Origin: Macrostomum hystrix
Lineage: Eukaryota; Platyhelminthes; Macrostomidae
DNA: 64,000 nucleotides
Assembly: GCA_950097015.1 (NCBI GenBank)
Contig: CATNEN010000025.1
Coordinates: 620,001 to 684,000, forward strand
Reading direction: 5' to 3'
Below, piece after piece: positions 12,470 through 23,126 of the stretch; position 1 is the first letter of the stretch; each line of letters begins with the position of its first letter. The position numbers were made by a program, and so were the translations under genes. Under the pieces are notes generated by a model, which worked only from the letters and a program-made list of their open reading frames with translations, ran no database searches and had not been told where the DNA came from.

Positions 12470-13960
12470 GAAGGATCACGCTATTTTTCCCCCTGCATGG
12501 GGGATCCCGCTGGGACTCAACTCTGACATTTTGCAGACTGTTGGTTCGATTTCGGACCGAAATTCACACGAAATGTAATTTCGACCCGATTTTGAACCGT
12601 TTTAGAGCCGAATTTCATCTGCACTGTGTCGGGTCAAAATCGGCGGGCTGACTGTCGGGAAAGTTTTGGACCGATTTTTCCACGACTCTCACCCGAATTT
12701 TATCTGTTCTGTGTCGGATCAAAATCGGCTGACTGTCGGGAAAGTTTTGGATCGATTCTTCCACGACTCTCACCCGAATTTCATTCCTCGTTTGATGCTT
12801 AAACAGTTTTTTACCTTGCTTTGGCTACCATTTGCTGCGCATTTAATCAACAGGAATGCAGATTATATTTTCCGATGGTTCTTAGTATTTATTGTAAACA
12901 AGTGCCATTATAATTACACTAACAAAATAACCGTGAGCAGTGCAAAAATCTGAAAGGTGTCCTGATCGCGACATGATCTTGTCTACAGTGTAGTCTTTTA
13001 ACTTTTTTGCCGTTGCGTACGCAGATCGTATTAGGCAATTTTCTATGTTTTCTATTTCCACACGAGTTTCGTACTACTCTTCAGATTCCCTCCTAGTTAA
13101 AACGCCAACTAGAGTCTCTATTTCATAAGCATGTACATGTACAGATGAATATCGATGAAAGTCGGGTCTTCAGTGTCCGGCGAAAGTCGTGTAGCAGTTG
13201 GTCCGACATGTGCAGATGAATATCGATGAAAATCGGACGGATATACATCGTCATATTTCTACATTGGTGAAAGTCGGAGTTATTTTGGGTGAAAGTCGGA
13301 GTTGTCGTTACGGTTTTTTGAAAAATCGATGAGTCGTCGATTTTCTCGGGCCGATTTTTTACTTTTGGTCCGACAAAAACCGATGAAAATCGTACGAAGA
13401 TGAATGTCGATCCGTTTTTCATCTTTTGTTTGCGACTTTCGTCTGCCCAAAATCGACCCGACGGCACCGACGCCCCAACAAGATGAAAATCGGGAATAAA
13501 TCGGCCCGATTTTCCCTTTCTTTGTGTCGGGCCGTTTAAAGTTGAATGTCGGAGTTAGCTGGCAGTTAGCGGGTCTCCCAGCGGGAGACCACGTTGTGGT
13601 ATTTCAAATACCCCCTGCCTACTTCACGATAGCCACAAACCGATGACCGATTTTCGTTAAAGTCTTGCATATGAATCATAATTTTCCGCCATTTACGATG
13701 AACATACTTCAACGATGATGAACCTCAACGATGATGAAACTTTGTGAGCAGAACAAGTACGAACATATTAGGTTGTTTTTGCCACCAGACACCCGGACGA
13801 GAATCGTTGAATATCTCAACGATGCAGATGTTTTGTGGTTCTGAAAGTTGTTTCATCGAAAAGAGCGGAAAAATTAGGCCGTGTTCTGGATTTTCATGAT
13901 GATTGTTTGAATATTTTGGGATATACTGAAATATTGTGGATATTTTAAATACCCCCGTGT
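12470..13960. repeat. Dispersed repeat, long copy (GTCGG/CGATTTT-rich)
   Basis: Begins with CCCCCTGCATGGGGGATCCC and ends in sequence shared with 19.12-19.48 kb: GGTATTTCAAATACCCCC, CTTCACGATAGCCACAAACC, and GGCCGTGTTCTGGATTTTCA. Between these lie 1 kb of internally reiterated, degenerate CGATTTT / GTCGGG motifs. No protein domain was found. It is a probable non-autonomous element of unknown class. Confidence 0.6.
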
Positions 13961-13974
13961 TCTCTCAGCTGCTA

Positions 13975-14127
13975 ACTGACTCCTGAGGACACACGGACGC
14001 AGTGGTGTAAATCTGTTCTGACTTTCTCATTGTCAGTGTACACTCTCACTGTGCCTTGGAGGTTGGCCCTAAAGGGTGTAAATTGCACGAAAAGCCCCAA
14101 GCCTTCTCTCTGCGACTGCGCCACCAG
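13975..14127 (-). mobile_element. SINE family B, headless copy
   Basis: Minus-strand copy matching the 27.66-kb element. It has GAGAGAAGGCTTGGGG, then GTGCAATTTACACCCTTTAG, GGCCAACCTCCAAGGCACAG and the AGTGTACACTG segment. The tRNA-like head is missing. Confidence 0.6.
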
Positions 14128-14129
14128 AT

Positions 14130-14960
14130 GAGAATTATGGAATTATGGTAGACTTGCTACTCTGCTTACTCAACTCCTATTGGGTTCGGTTAGTGCATGG
14201 ATGGGTGACCAAATGCTTTTGTCTTTTTCTCTTCTTCTGCTACGGGCATTAATTACTATTCAAATCTATTAAATCTTGCAGCTATAATTGCCCCACTCTA
14301 CACAACTACCTGCCCCTGTATGCACTTTTAACTGATTTTATCATAGCAATGAGCAACTCGGCCACCTGCATAGCTACCTAAGGTGACATTGTTGGCGTTT
14401 TATTTCCAAATACGAGTAGCATTAATATTTCACGCCAAGCTCTGTGGTTGATGTTGAGCACAAACACTAAAAAGTACATGTACGCGCGACTACTTGCAGT
14501 AGAGTAAATTGGACGAAATATACAATTCACATGGTCTGGTCCGGTTTACATAGACCAATGGTTTAAATACCAGTTGGTGTTATATTTATCGACAAAACGG
14601 TTTAAGCCCCCTTAAAGCCCGTATCCTTGGCAACAACAGCGCATCTAAGCTCATAAAAAAATATGTATACTATTCACTGCTGTGACTGATTGACTATTGA
14701 CTATTGGCATCTAACAAGACGCCAGATGACAAAGTAAAACAAAACCATGTCATGCCATCGCTCCCTGTTGTGTATTGGGTTTCGTCATAAATAATGTTTG
14801 CCGATAGAGGAATCTGACTTGCCAGGAAATTTGAGGATCATTTCGTGCCGTGGAATGATTTTTTTATTCCAACAGGGAAAACTTACTAGGATATAAACTC
14901 TGTAAAACCCTTTGTCTCTTTATTCGTTTGCATGAATCAGGAGTCTGTGTTATACTCAAA
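14130..14960. other. Intergenic, no feature recognised
   Basis: Unique-looking sequence of moderate AT content between the SINE and the start of the next gene. It should hold the promoter of the gene starting at 14964. A TATA-like ATATAAAC occurs at about 14890, some 70 bp upstream of that ATG, but its role is a guess. Confidence 0.35.
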
Positions 14961-14963
14961 ACT

Positions 14964-17900
14964 ATGAAGATCCCAATGCTTTTTTGGTTTCTAGTGCCAC
15001 AATTAATTGATTGCATTCCTAGAATTTTAATAGACGCCATTTACGATGCCAGGGTACCGCTGACTGACAAGAACACGCGCGTCAGGGTCTCCATGACCTA
15101 CAGAGGCTCGCGTCTTGATATCAGCAATGACACTATTGGTAAGAGAGACAATTACTTTCTGTGAATATGATAGTACCTGTTTGTTTGTTAACAGGTGATT
15201 GTGTGTCTAACATGTGCTTGTGTGTCTAACTGGTGCTTGTGTGTCTAACAGGTGCTTGTGTGTCTAACAGGTGCTTGTGTGTCTAACAGGTGCTTGGGTG
15301 TCTAACAGGTGCTTGTGTGTCTAACAGGTGCTTGTGTGTCTAACATGTGCTTGTGTGTCTAACAGGTGTCTGTGTGTCTAACAGGTGCTTGTGTGTCTAA
15401 CTGGTGCTTGTGTGTCTAACATGTGCTTGTGTGTCTAACAGGTGCTTGTGTGTCTACTTTAACTGTTACAGTTAGCTATTTACCTAAAATATCCTGAATC
15501 TTAGATTTTTTCCCCGTAAAATAGAGGTGTGTAATAGGATTTTTCAGTTCATACCTAACCGTCCACTTCCCAATGACGTCACTGCAACACCCGCACGCAG
15601 GCGGTGGCGCTGTGTACTTTCAGTTTGCCAGTCAGAAGGCACCTTACAAATTCGGCGAATCGATCAGGCTGGCAATTTTACAGTCGACAACATCCGCAAA
15701 CTACGCCGGCGGCTTCTTTGAAGTCGGTGGCTGTTGGGCTACGCTGAGCATGGGAAACTGGAACTGCTCCGTTGTCAATGCTTCATCTGCGGCATTCGGC
15801 CTGCTAATGTACAAGGTTCAAGGTGCGGCTTTTAGGAGGGCTAATTTACTATTGTTAGCAAGTCCCTAATAATTAACTGATAATTTATTAATTACACCTT
15901 CCCCGATTGGGTCAGATGTGCAGCCGACAGCACAGCCGCAGCTATTGCTCGGCGCATCTGAAGGCTGCGCACGGCAGTTCAGTCCATGGACTGGGGAGAC
16001 CCTCAATTACCCCAACTGATGCTGGTACCCATTTATCAGCTGGGTAAACTGAAGGAATGCAGACTTAAGTATCTTGCTAAAGAATACAAATTGTTCCAAT
16101 GGGTATGGGAATCGAACCTCCGACCTTCAAGTCTTGAGTCCGACGCTCTAACCACAAGACTACAACCTCCCTTTCGAATTTCGCATTAAAGTCCCCGAGC
16201 TCGAATCCGCGGCGAGGCTACATTAAATTGGGGCGCAGCAGCGGAGAGAAGGTTCAGATGTCAGCTGAATGGTCCCGGGTGAAAATTGATATTAATTAGT
16301 AATGTCTGGAATTCTTTCTGATTATCAGCTTCTAAATTTGTTATTCTGGAATTATTTATAAGCCGCTAAGTTTCGCTTTTCATCCAAAAATAGACGCCAA
16401 ATACGAACTGACCGCGGTAAAGACGGTGGACTTTTGCAGCAACAGCAGCAGCGCCAACTTAACATTTCAATTGTTGGTGTTTCACCACCTCTCAGGTGTT
16501 TTGCATTCAAGTCTGACGGTGAAAAGCTCGAGTAAGTTGCGCAACAGACGATAATTTGATTCAAATTTATTCAATTCAGTTGTGGCACATGGCGCTAAGG
16601 CCCAAGTCATATAGCCCAACGAAAACCCTGCTTTCCCGTCTCACAGTCCTTTCCGCGGTATCGTCGCGAGAGCAGGTGTTCGGCATGCAGCTGCCGTTCC
16701 TTGTAGCTGCTGGTGACTTACTCCTAGCAATGGCGGTGCCAGCGACAGTCAGCTTCGGATGCAGCCCCGTCTACAATGAGACCTGGAATCCGCAGTTGGG
16801 AAATAATTCGTGCGACCTGGTGACGTCACCGCTTTCCACCTTAATGACGCCACAGCCGAAACTAGTGTACAGCCTGACAGGTGCGAACGGCAAATGGTGA
16901 AAGGACCTAAAGTTTCAAAGAGTGCCCCAAAGTGTGAATTGTATGTTGTCTGTTACCTGCTGCCCAGAACTGCAGTGTGTTACCTGCTGCCCAGAACTGC
17001 AGTGTGTTACCTGCTGCCCAGAACTGCAGTGTGTTACCTGCTGCCCAGAACTGCAGTGTGTTACCTGCTGCCCAGAACTGCAGTGTGTTACCTGCTGCCC
17101 AGAACTGCAGTGTGTTACCTGGTGCCCCCTAAAATGGAGCTTTTTACCTGCATTTTTATTGTCTATCGATACCCCCTAAGCGATTCCTAATGAGTATTCA
17201 AAGCAGTAATTGTGGTACAAACGTTGATTTTCGAACTAAATCTTACAGAGCGCAATCCGGACAGAATGTACTTTATTACGATTCGATCGGCCGAGCTACT
17301 TGTCACCAGTAACATGTCGCTCACTGATCCATTTGTTACTGTACAACCTGTCACCGCGGAGGGTGTTTTAGGGGCCGAGTTAGACAGTTCACCTGTGGTG
17401 CATGGTGAGTTTGTTTTAGCCAACTGCTGACAATGGCTGGGGCTACACTATAGGCAAATGTCAACAAACACATTCAGACCGCTTGAACGCCACTCTGAAC
17501 TACACATTCCGGGCAGCTTTCACCAACGGCAGTCGACTCCGCCTAGTTGTGTGGGATGACGATACTGGCCTCCTGCCCGAGCGTCAGCAGCTGCTGGCCT
17601 GCAGCCTCACTGTCCGCCCAATGATCAGCGGCTCGTGCGGCTCCTCGGCTGCTGGGGGAGTGCTCAAAGTGTCGGTTGGGGAACTGGGTGAGATGTCACT
17701 GCTCAATAAGCAACCGTTTGATTAACTAAAAACCCCTGGTCGGGCTCGTAGCTGTTCCTGTCATCAGGAATGTATTGGCGATGTGTTCATGTCGTCAGGA
17801 TGTGTTCCTGTCAGCAAGGTTTTGACGATGTGGGTTGTGTGACAAAAAGTCACGGCAGATGTGATTGAGTGTGTACCTGTGAGCATACTCATGGGCTTAT

Positions 17901-19628
17901 GTTGTGCTCAGAGTCTCCTGGAAGGGGCAAAGTAGCAATATAATTGCAATTAGCATTGTTACGAGCGTAGAATTGCCACGACGAATGTACCTGAACTCAC
18001 AAATTTCCAAGCAGAATCAGGCCTACTCAGCGTTACGGTACTGTCGCTGTCGTCGCTGAAGCAGGCAGACTCGGGTGAGCCACCGCTCTTATTGGTTGCT
18101 GCCAGGTACCCGACATGCAGCAGTCTCGAGTTGTCACCCTCGCAGCCAATCGGTATGTTGGGGTGGGGTAATAGCCAAAATCTGCGGCAGGGCCTCGTTC
18201 ATTTGGGCTGCAGCCACGGAGAGAAAGAGAGAAGGCTTGGGGGTCAAACCCCAAGTCAAGAGGGTCAAACCCCAAGTCAAGAGGGTCGAACCCCAAGTCA
18301 AAAGGGTCAACTCCCAAGTCAAGAGGGTCAAACCCCAAGTCAAGAGGGTCAACTCCCAAGTCAAGAGGGTCAAACCCCAAGTCAAAAGGGTCAACTCCCT
18401 AGTCAAGAGGGTCAAACCTCAAATCAATGGGGCCAACTCCCAAGTCAAAAGGATCGAACCCCAAGTCGAGGGCCAACTCCCGAGTCAAAAGGGTCTACTT
18501 TTCCCTCTTTTTTTCCTACGCTGCCTAAAAATGAAAACATTCAGGCAGGTGTACGCACATGTATCCGTGTTCATTTGTGTACTTATGCGTCAGCGGAATG
18601 GGCAGCATTGCCTCCTCACTGGTTTCTTCGCACGAACATTCTTCCCTCAATAACCAAGACTCAGTTCAACGCCTCGCCCGCTGGGATCACCCGCTCAGCA
18701 ACCTCGTTCGGGCTGGCACCGCCGTGCAGCTGGTGGTGCAGACGGCCAGCGGTAGCAGCGGCGTGCAGCTGGGATCGCTGAGCCACCCGGTGGCCTCCGT
18801 TGGCAGCTTCGCCTACGCACTGGGCGGCACCTTCGGCGGCCGGCTCTGCATCAGTGTGACGAGTAAGCTTTTCCTTTCTTCTTTTTCGTCGGTTTTTTTC
18901 AATCTTCTCTACTATCAGTAGGCTATTTAGTCTAAAACAGTTTACAAATTTAAGTATTACAAAGGCTTTATTGCATCGCGGACTCCGGGCGAATCTCAAA
19001 GCCCGGATTTGCTCGCACAGATCTTGTCTAGAAAGATACGGGATACTACTTTATTGGACTTTACAAATCACGGACTCGCACAGATAAAATACTTTAATCA
19101 GCTTTCGATTTTCAGCATTTAAACAGTAGAAAGACCACGCTATCCCCCGCTGCATGGGAACGACCACGGTGTGGTATTTCAAATACCCCCCTGCCTACTT
19201 CACGATAGCCACAAACCGATGACCGATTTTCGTTAAAATCTAGTGACAAGGACAACTAGCATTACTTTGTATTAACCTCAATGGCGAATTCATATTGGTT
19301 CAATAATACAAACATTAAAAATATAATCAATACAATATAAGAAGCAATTCTCATGTGATTCTGGAAGTTGTTTCATCGGATGGATTGGAAAATTTTAGGC
19401 CGTGTTCTGGATTTTCATGGCGATTGGTTCAATATTTTAGGAGATGCAGAAAAAAGTATTGGAAAAATACCAGCGTGGTCTCTCTGCTGTCAATAAATAA
19501 ATTAACTATTTTAACTTTTTCGGGAGAAAATTACTACTCGTTAGCTGCACAATTTCCATATTCGCTCGCAGGCTTGGATAATGCGGCAGATTTCATGAGC
19601 GAGTTCAACTGCAGTTCAGCCGAACTGG
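14964..19628 (+). CDS. Unrecognised secreted protein with C2-like segments, at least nine exons
   Basis: I do not recognise the family. Nine exons can be chained: 14964-15138, 15538-15822, 16394-16531, 16647-16880, 17249-17404, 17478-17687, 18015-18152, 18659-18862 and 19572-19628. All eight introns are phase 1, totalling about 532 residues with the frame still open at the last donor. Residues 1-17 look like a signal peptide (MKIPMLFWFLVPQLIDC). The rest is beta-rich with several N-x-S/T sites and few cysteines. Exons five and six together resemble a C2 beta-sandwich: YFITIRSAELLV, SLTDPFVTV, then LRLVVWDDDTG. A single D-D-D cluster is present, so calcium binding is uncertain. Exon seven (LLSVTVLSL) may begin a second such unit. 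Two acceptors are weak (15537, 18658). The last exon may instead read through to a stop at 19696. Exon assignment is inference from phase, splice sites and codon quality. Confidence 0.55.
15180..15462. repeat. 19-bp minisatellite (GTGCTTGTGTGTCTAACAG) in intron 1
   Basis: About 14 copies, starting about 40 nt after the donor of exon 1 of the secreted-protein gene. Each unit boundary reads AACAG|GTGC, resembling a splice acceptor fused to a donor on the coding strand. Confidence 0.9.
15890..16172 (-). mobile_element. SINE family A, copy 2
   Basis: Full-length-looking copy in intron 2 of the secreted-protein gene. Plus strand GGGAATCGAACCTCCGACC is the complement of a box B, and GACGCTCTAACCACAAGACT the complement of a box A. 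The body has CAGTTCAGTCCATGGACTGG and CAGCCGACAGCACAGCCGC, as at 4.3 and 39.1 kb. Confidence 0.75.
16185..16265 (+). mobile_element. SINE family B, head-proximal fragment
   Basis: GAGCTCGAATCCGCGGCGAG (box B-like), then CATTAAATTGGGGCGCAGCA and GCGGAGAGAAGG match the start of the 27.66-kb copy. It abuts SINE A copy 2. Confidence 0.55.
16950..17120. repeat. 24-bp minisatellite (CTGCCCAGAACTGCAGTGTG TTAC)
   Basis: Seven nearly identical copies in intron 4 of the secreted-protein gene, beginning about 70 nt past the donor. Open frames through it are a consequence of the 24-bp period. Confidence 0.92.
18170..18640 (+). mobile_element. SINE family B copy interrupted by a minisatellite
   Basis: The left part (CTGCAGCCACGGAGAGAAAG, GAGAAGGCTTGGGG) and right part (TGTACGCACATGTATCCGTG, then CAGCGGAATGGGCAGCATTG) match the 27.66-kb copy in order. 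About 250 bp of 21-bp tandem repeats replace the segment between them. It sits in intron 7 of the secreted-protein gene, and its right end fixes the next exon as starting after 18640. Confidence 0.6.
18238..18495. repeat. 21-bp minisatellite (GTCAAACCCCAAGTCAAGAGG) inside a SINE
   Basis: About 12 copies alternating CAAACCCC and CAACTCCC variants. It starts at the CTTGGGG site of the SINE B body. Confidence 0.9.
19120..19480. repeat. Dispersed repeat, short copy
   Basis: Shares with 13.57-13.93 kb the segments GTGGTATTTCAAATACCCCC, CACGATAGCCACAAACCGAT, AAGTTGTTTCATCG and GGCCGTGTTCTGGATTTTCA. It also shares GACAAGGACAACTA with about 46.09 kb. It lies in intron 8 of the secreted-protein gene. 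Confidence 0.6.
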
Positions 19629-19699
19629 GTAAGAAAAATGCAATGAAAGAATGCACACAACTGCTTGTGTGCGCGCATGGCACAATGCTTTTATAAGAA

Positions 19700-20014
19700 A
19701 TACTTTGGAGACAATCAGAGCAGCGAAGGTAAACTGAATAGGTGAGTGGATGGGGACAGTGGGTTGAGACCGAACACTGGCCTCGGCTAGCGCGTGCTCA
19801 CCGCTCAGCACGTGTTGAGAGCGCAGCAGAAACCCCCGCCCGCCCATTGTCAACTGCGCGCCTCCATCCAGTTTCTATTTCGGAGGAAAAACACGCAGGA
19901 AAGGCTGCAATACAATACAGAGACAGAGAGACTGCGGCAACTGTGAAACTACAAAACTAAACTCTCTCGCCAGTGAGAGACAGTGATACAGTGCTCAAGT
20001 AAGCGAGCTCCCAT
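19700..20014 (+). promoter_or_regulatory. Probable promoter/5' leader of the M13 peptidase gene
   Basis: GC-richer stretch between the last secreted-protein exon and Met 20015. The segment after about 19860 has transcript-like composition and stop codons upstream of the start. No clear TATA box was seen. Confidence 0.35.
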
Positions 20015-22595
20015 ATGCAGCAGGAGCCGAACGAGAAGCTCCGCGACCGTCTGGCAGCGGAATCCTACAATGGCAACCAGTCGGAGGGAGGCGACAGCGG
20101 CCAGCGGGCGGGCAAATGGAACCGGCTGACAGGCCAGGACGATGGTGAAGGCAGGGACAAGTCGTGCACACTGTGCGGCCTGGGAACTTCAGGGCTGGTG
20201 CTGCTGCTGCTGCTGATTCTAGCTCTGGCAGCTGTGGCCATTCTGGCCAGCCTGTTCATCATCAACGTGTACAGGAATGGCTTGGAGTGCGCCACGGACA
20301 ACTGCGTGCTGCAGTCGGCGTCCATGCTGCGCTCAGTTGACCGGTCGACGAAGCCGTGCGAAAATTTTCACCAGTTCGCCTGCGGCAACTGGGATCACAC
20401 AAACCCGACCCAACCTGGCATCGGCAAGTACTCCAACTTCTACAAGGCCACTCGGGATAACTTCCTCAGGCTCTACTCGCTGCTGAGTCACGGCTACAGC
20501 TCCAGGCTGCTGATCCGGGGCCGGCGGAGTCTCGCAGCCGAGAAGGCGCTGAGCTATTTCGACGCTTGCAGCAACACAACGGCTAGGGAGGCCCTGGGTC
20601 AAAAGTCTGCTCAGTCACTGATCAGCCGTCTGGGCGGCTGGTCGCTCACCAGCGACTTGGCCGACACTCGTTCAGCCAGCGACGATCCCGGAGACATTGG
20701 AATTTTCGAGCGCATCGCCAAGGCCAACGCTCTGATGGCGCAGCCGTTTTTTCTTGTTCAGCCATCGATCAGTGAGTTCAACCATCGCCGACGAGCGATA
20801 CACATCAACCAGGTGAGTCCTGACTGTCAAATTTTCTAAATCAATATTTATTATACGAGCGTAGATTGTTATAGATTGTTTGTTGATTGACTTGCTTTAA
20901 TATCAGTTTGGCCTCACTTAAGCGAGTGCTCAAGAAATTACTGTACAGTTTTATCTTTGCTAAAAAATCCGTCAAACATTGCAGGGATTTGCTCCCTACC
21001 AGCGCAGCGCACTGCTCACTTCGGGCGAGAAGTTTCATCAGGCCTACCTGGCCTACGGTGAGCAGGTTCTCAAGGCCACCGGTTCAACTGTCGGCGATGC
21101 GGCAAGGAAGCGCCTCGAGCAGCTGTGGGAGCTGGAGGTGCAGCTCGAGCGGTTGCGCAACTCATACGTCGAGCGAAGACGCGTCGCGCCAAAGATTGCG
21201 AACCCGAACCGCTTCGAGATGATCCTGGCTGAGCTGTGCGAGCGAATCAGCGCCAAGCTGCGGCACCTGTCAATCAGCGCCGAGACGATAATGTCGGAGG
21301 CAATTCGCCTGTCGCCGCAGTTTCTCGGCGTACGCATTCGATCAACGACTCTGATACGGTTGGACAACTTGGACTACATCCTCGGCCTGGCCGAGCTGTT
21401 CGCGCCCGCCATGGCCGCCAAGTCTCCGGCGTCGACGCTGCTTAGCGACTACGTCGTCCTGACCACCCTGCGCTCGTTTGTGCACGCCCTATCGGATCCG
21501 TTCCAGGAGGCCAGGCGTCAAGAGAAACAGAAGATCTACGGGAACAATGTGTTGGACAATCTGTGGCTGTACTGCACGGGCAAGACCGACCTGGCCTTCA
21601 AGTTCCTGACTGGCGCACTGGTTCTGCAGCGAACAATAACGCCAAAAACGCTGGCTAAAGTCAACTCGCTGGTGAACAGCATCCGCAGTGAGCTGAGAAT
21701 GGTTGTCAACGAAGCGCCCTGGATGGACACCGAGACTAAGACCAGAGCCCTGGCCAAGGTGGACCGCATCAAGCAGACAGTTGGCTATCCGCACATTGTG
21801 CTTAGCGCCTATAAGCTGGACAAGTTCTACGCTGACATCGCGGTAGAAAAGGACGACTATTTTAAATCCTATTTGAATGTGCGCGCCACCAAGAGAAAAT
21901 GGTCTATCAACCACCTGAGCTCCAGGGTGCCGCATCACAGCTTCGAATGGAGCCACAGTCCGCTCACGGCCAATGCGTTCTACGCCCAGACCGCCCTGCG
22001 CATGACCATCATCGCCGGCATACTGCAGCCGCCGTTCTTCGAAGAAAGTTTCCAAGAAGCATTCCTGTACGGAGCTCTTGGCTCCATTGTCGGGCACGAG
22101 TTGAACCATGCATTCGATGCTCGCGGACGATACTACAATGCCACCGGCTGCCTGCAGCAGTGGTGGAGCAACGCCACTAGCGATGAGTACCGCAAGAGGC
22201 GCGACTGCTTCGTGCAGCAGTACAACAACTACACAGCCTACGGCATGCACAATCGCGGAGAGCACACTGTCGAGGAGAACATGGCTGACAATGGCGGCCT
22301 GTTCGTGGCCTACAGGGCGTTTCGAAGGTACCAAGATGGCGCCAGTGACGCTGGCTCGCTGCTTCCCGGACTCCGCTATTCGCCGGATCAGGTGTTCTTC
22401 CTGGCCTTCGCCCAGCTCTGGTGCGGCCATGTCACCCGGCAGTTTGGTCGCAAACTCATGGAGACGGATGTTCACTCGGTCTACCAGCACCGGGTCCTGG
22501 GGACCCTGTCCAACATGCCGCAGTTCGCCAATGCATTCGGCTGCAGCTCCGGTTCTCCGCTCAATCCAGCAAAACGCTGCTCATTGTGGACCTGA
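20015..22595 (+). CDS. M13 (neprilysin/ECE-like) type II membrane zinc metallopeptidase
   Basis: Exons 20015-20812 and 20985-22595 (phase-0 intron of 172 bp) give 802 residues, slightly above the usual 700-780 of the family. A cytosolic tail of about 55 residues is followed by a leucine-rich transmembrane segment (about 58-84). The ectodomain then begins with conserved cysteines (CENFHQFACGNW). The catalytic motif HExxH is HELNH at about 637-641, with the third zinc ligand in ENMADNGG (Glu about 697). The NAFY and GILQPPFF substrate-cleft motifs precede it. The chain ends in the family's CxxW (CSLW plus Thr). Such enzymes trim extracellular peptides, including neuropeptides, at the cell surface. 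Met 20015 is chosen because it gives a full cytosolic tail and follows a stop-containing 5' leader. The exon-2 start codon-like TTG at 20979 is intronic. No catalytic residue is missing; the TA/HG positions of the usual HEITHGFD are changed to LN/A. Which M13 subfamily it belongs to is not clear. Confidence 0.93.
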
Positions 22596-23095
22596 AAATC
22601 TCATTGTGCTGACTGTGTCCCTGCCCCCCTCAAGGCCTCCCTGCTGCCTAGCGATAGTGCGCAAGTATTTTCCTCAGATAAGATTAGCCGATGATAATTG
22701 CACAGGAAAGTCTAAAAAATGTGATACAGAGGATGTTTACTAATGCTTTCGATAAATAATGTACGCACTCGTACGCCTAATAATAACACTGCGGCAGTTG
22801 CGGCCTCTGGCGCGCTCCTCGCCCTTAAATAAGAGTTTATTTAAAATTCTCTATTCTTCGGTCATTTTCTACAGAAAACGTCTAAACGTGTTGCAATATC
22901 AAAGAAATTAGTACTCGTACAAGAAGTAGAAGAAAAACTTATTACGACAAGCTGTAAAAAATTACACAATGTTCCATAGCTCATAAGCTCATTGCAGTTG
23001 ATCGATTGAAACAGTCTAAAATATTATTGGTACGAGCGCACTACTGCCAGCATTAAGTAGTACAGCTTGAACTAGTTTTTTAATAGTTTAATTAA
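22596..23095. other. Convergent 3' intergenic region
   Basis: Tail-to-tail spacer between the M13 gene (+) and the follistatin-like gene (-). AT-rich with no gene. A minus-strand AATAAA polyadenylation signal at 23101-23096 lies 26 nt beyond the follistatin-like stop codon. No AATAAA could be assigned to the M13 gene. Confidence 0.5.
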
Positions 23096-23126
23096 TTTAT
23101 TACATTTTTGGCGACTAGATTTACAA

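Noticed and set aside
19572-20015. Fusion of the secreted-protein gene to the M13 peptidase
   Set aside because: The peptidase has its own cytosolic tail and membrane anchor with an upstream leader containing stops; a secreted N-terminus would be topologically wrong.
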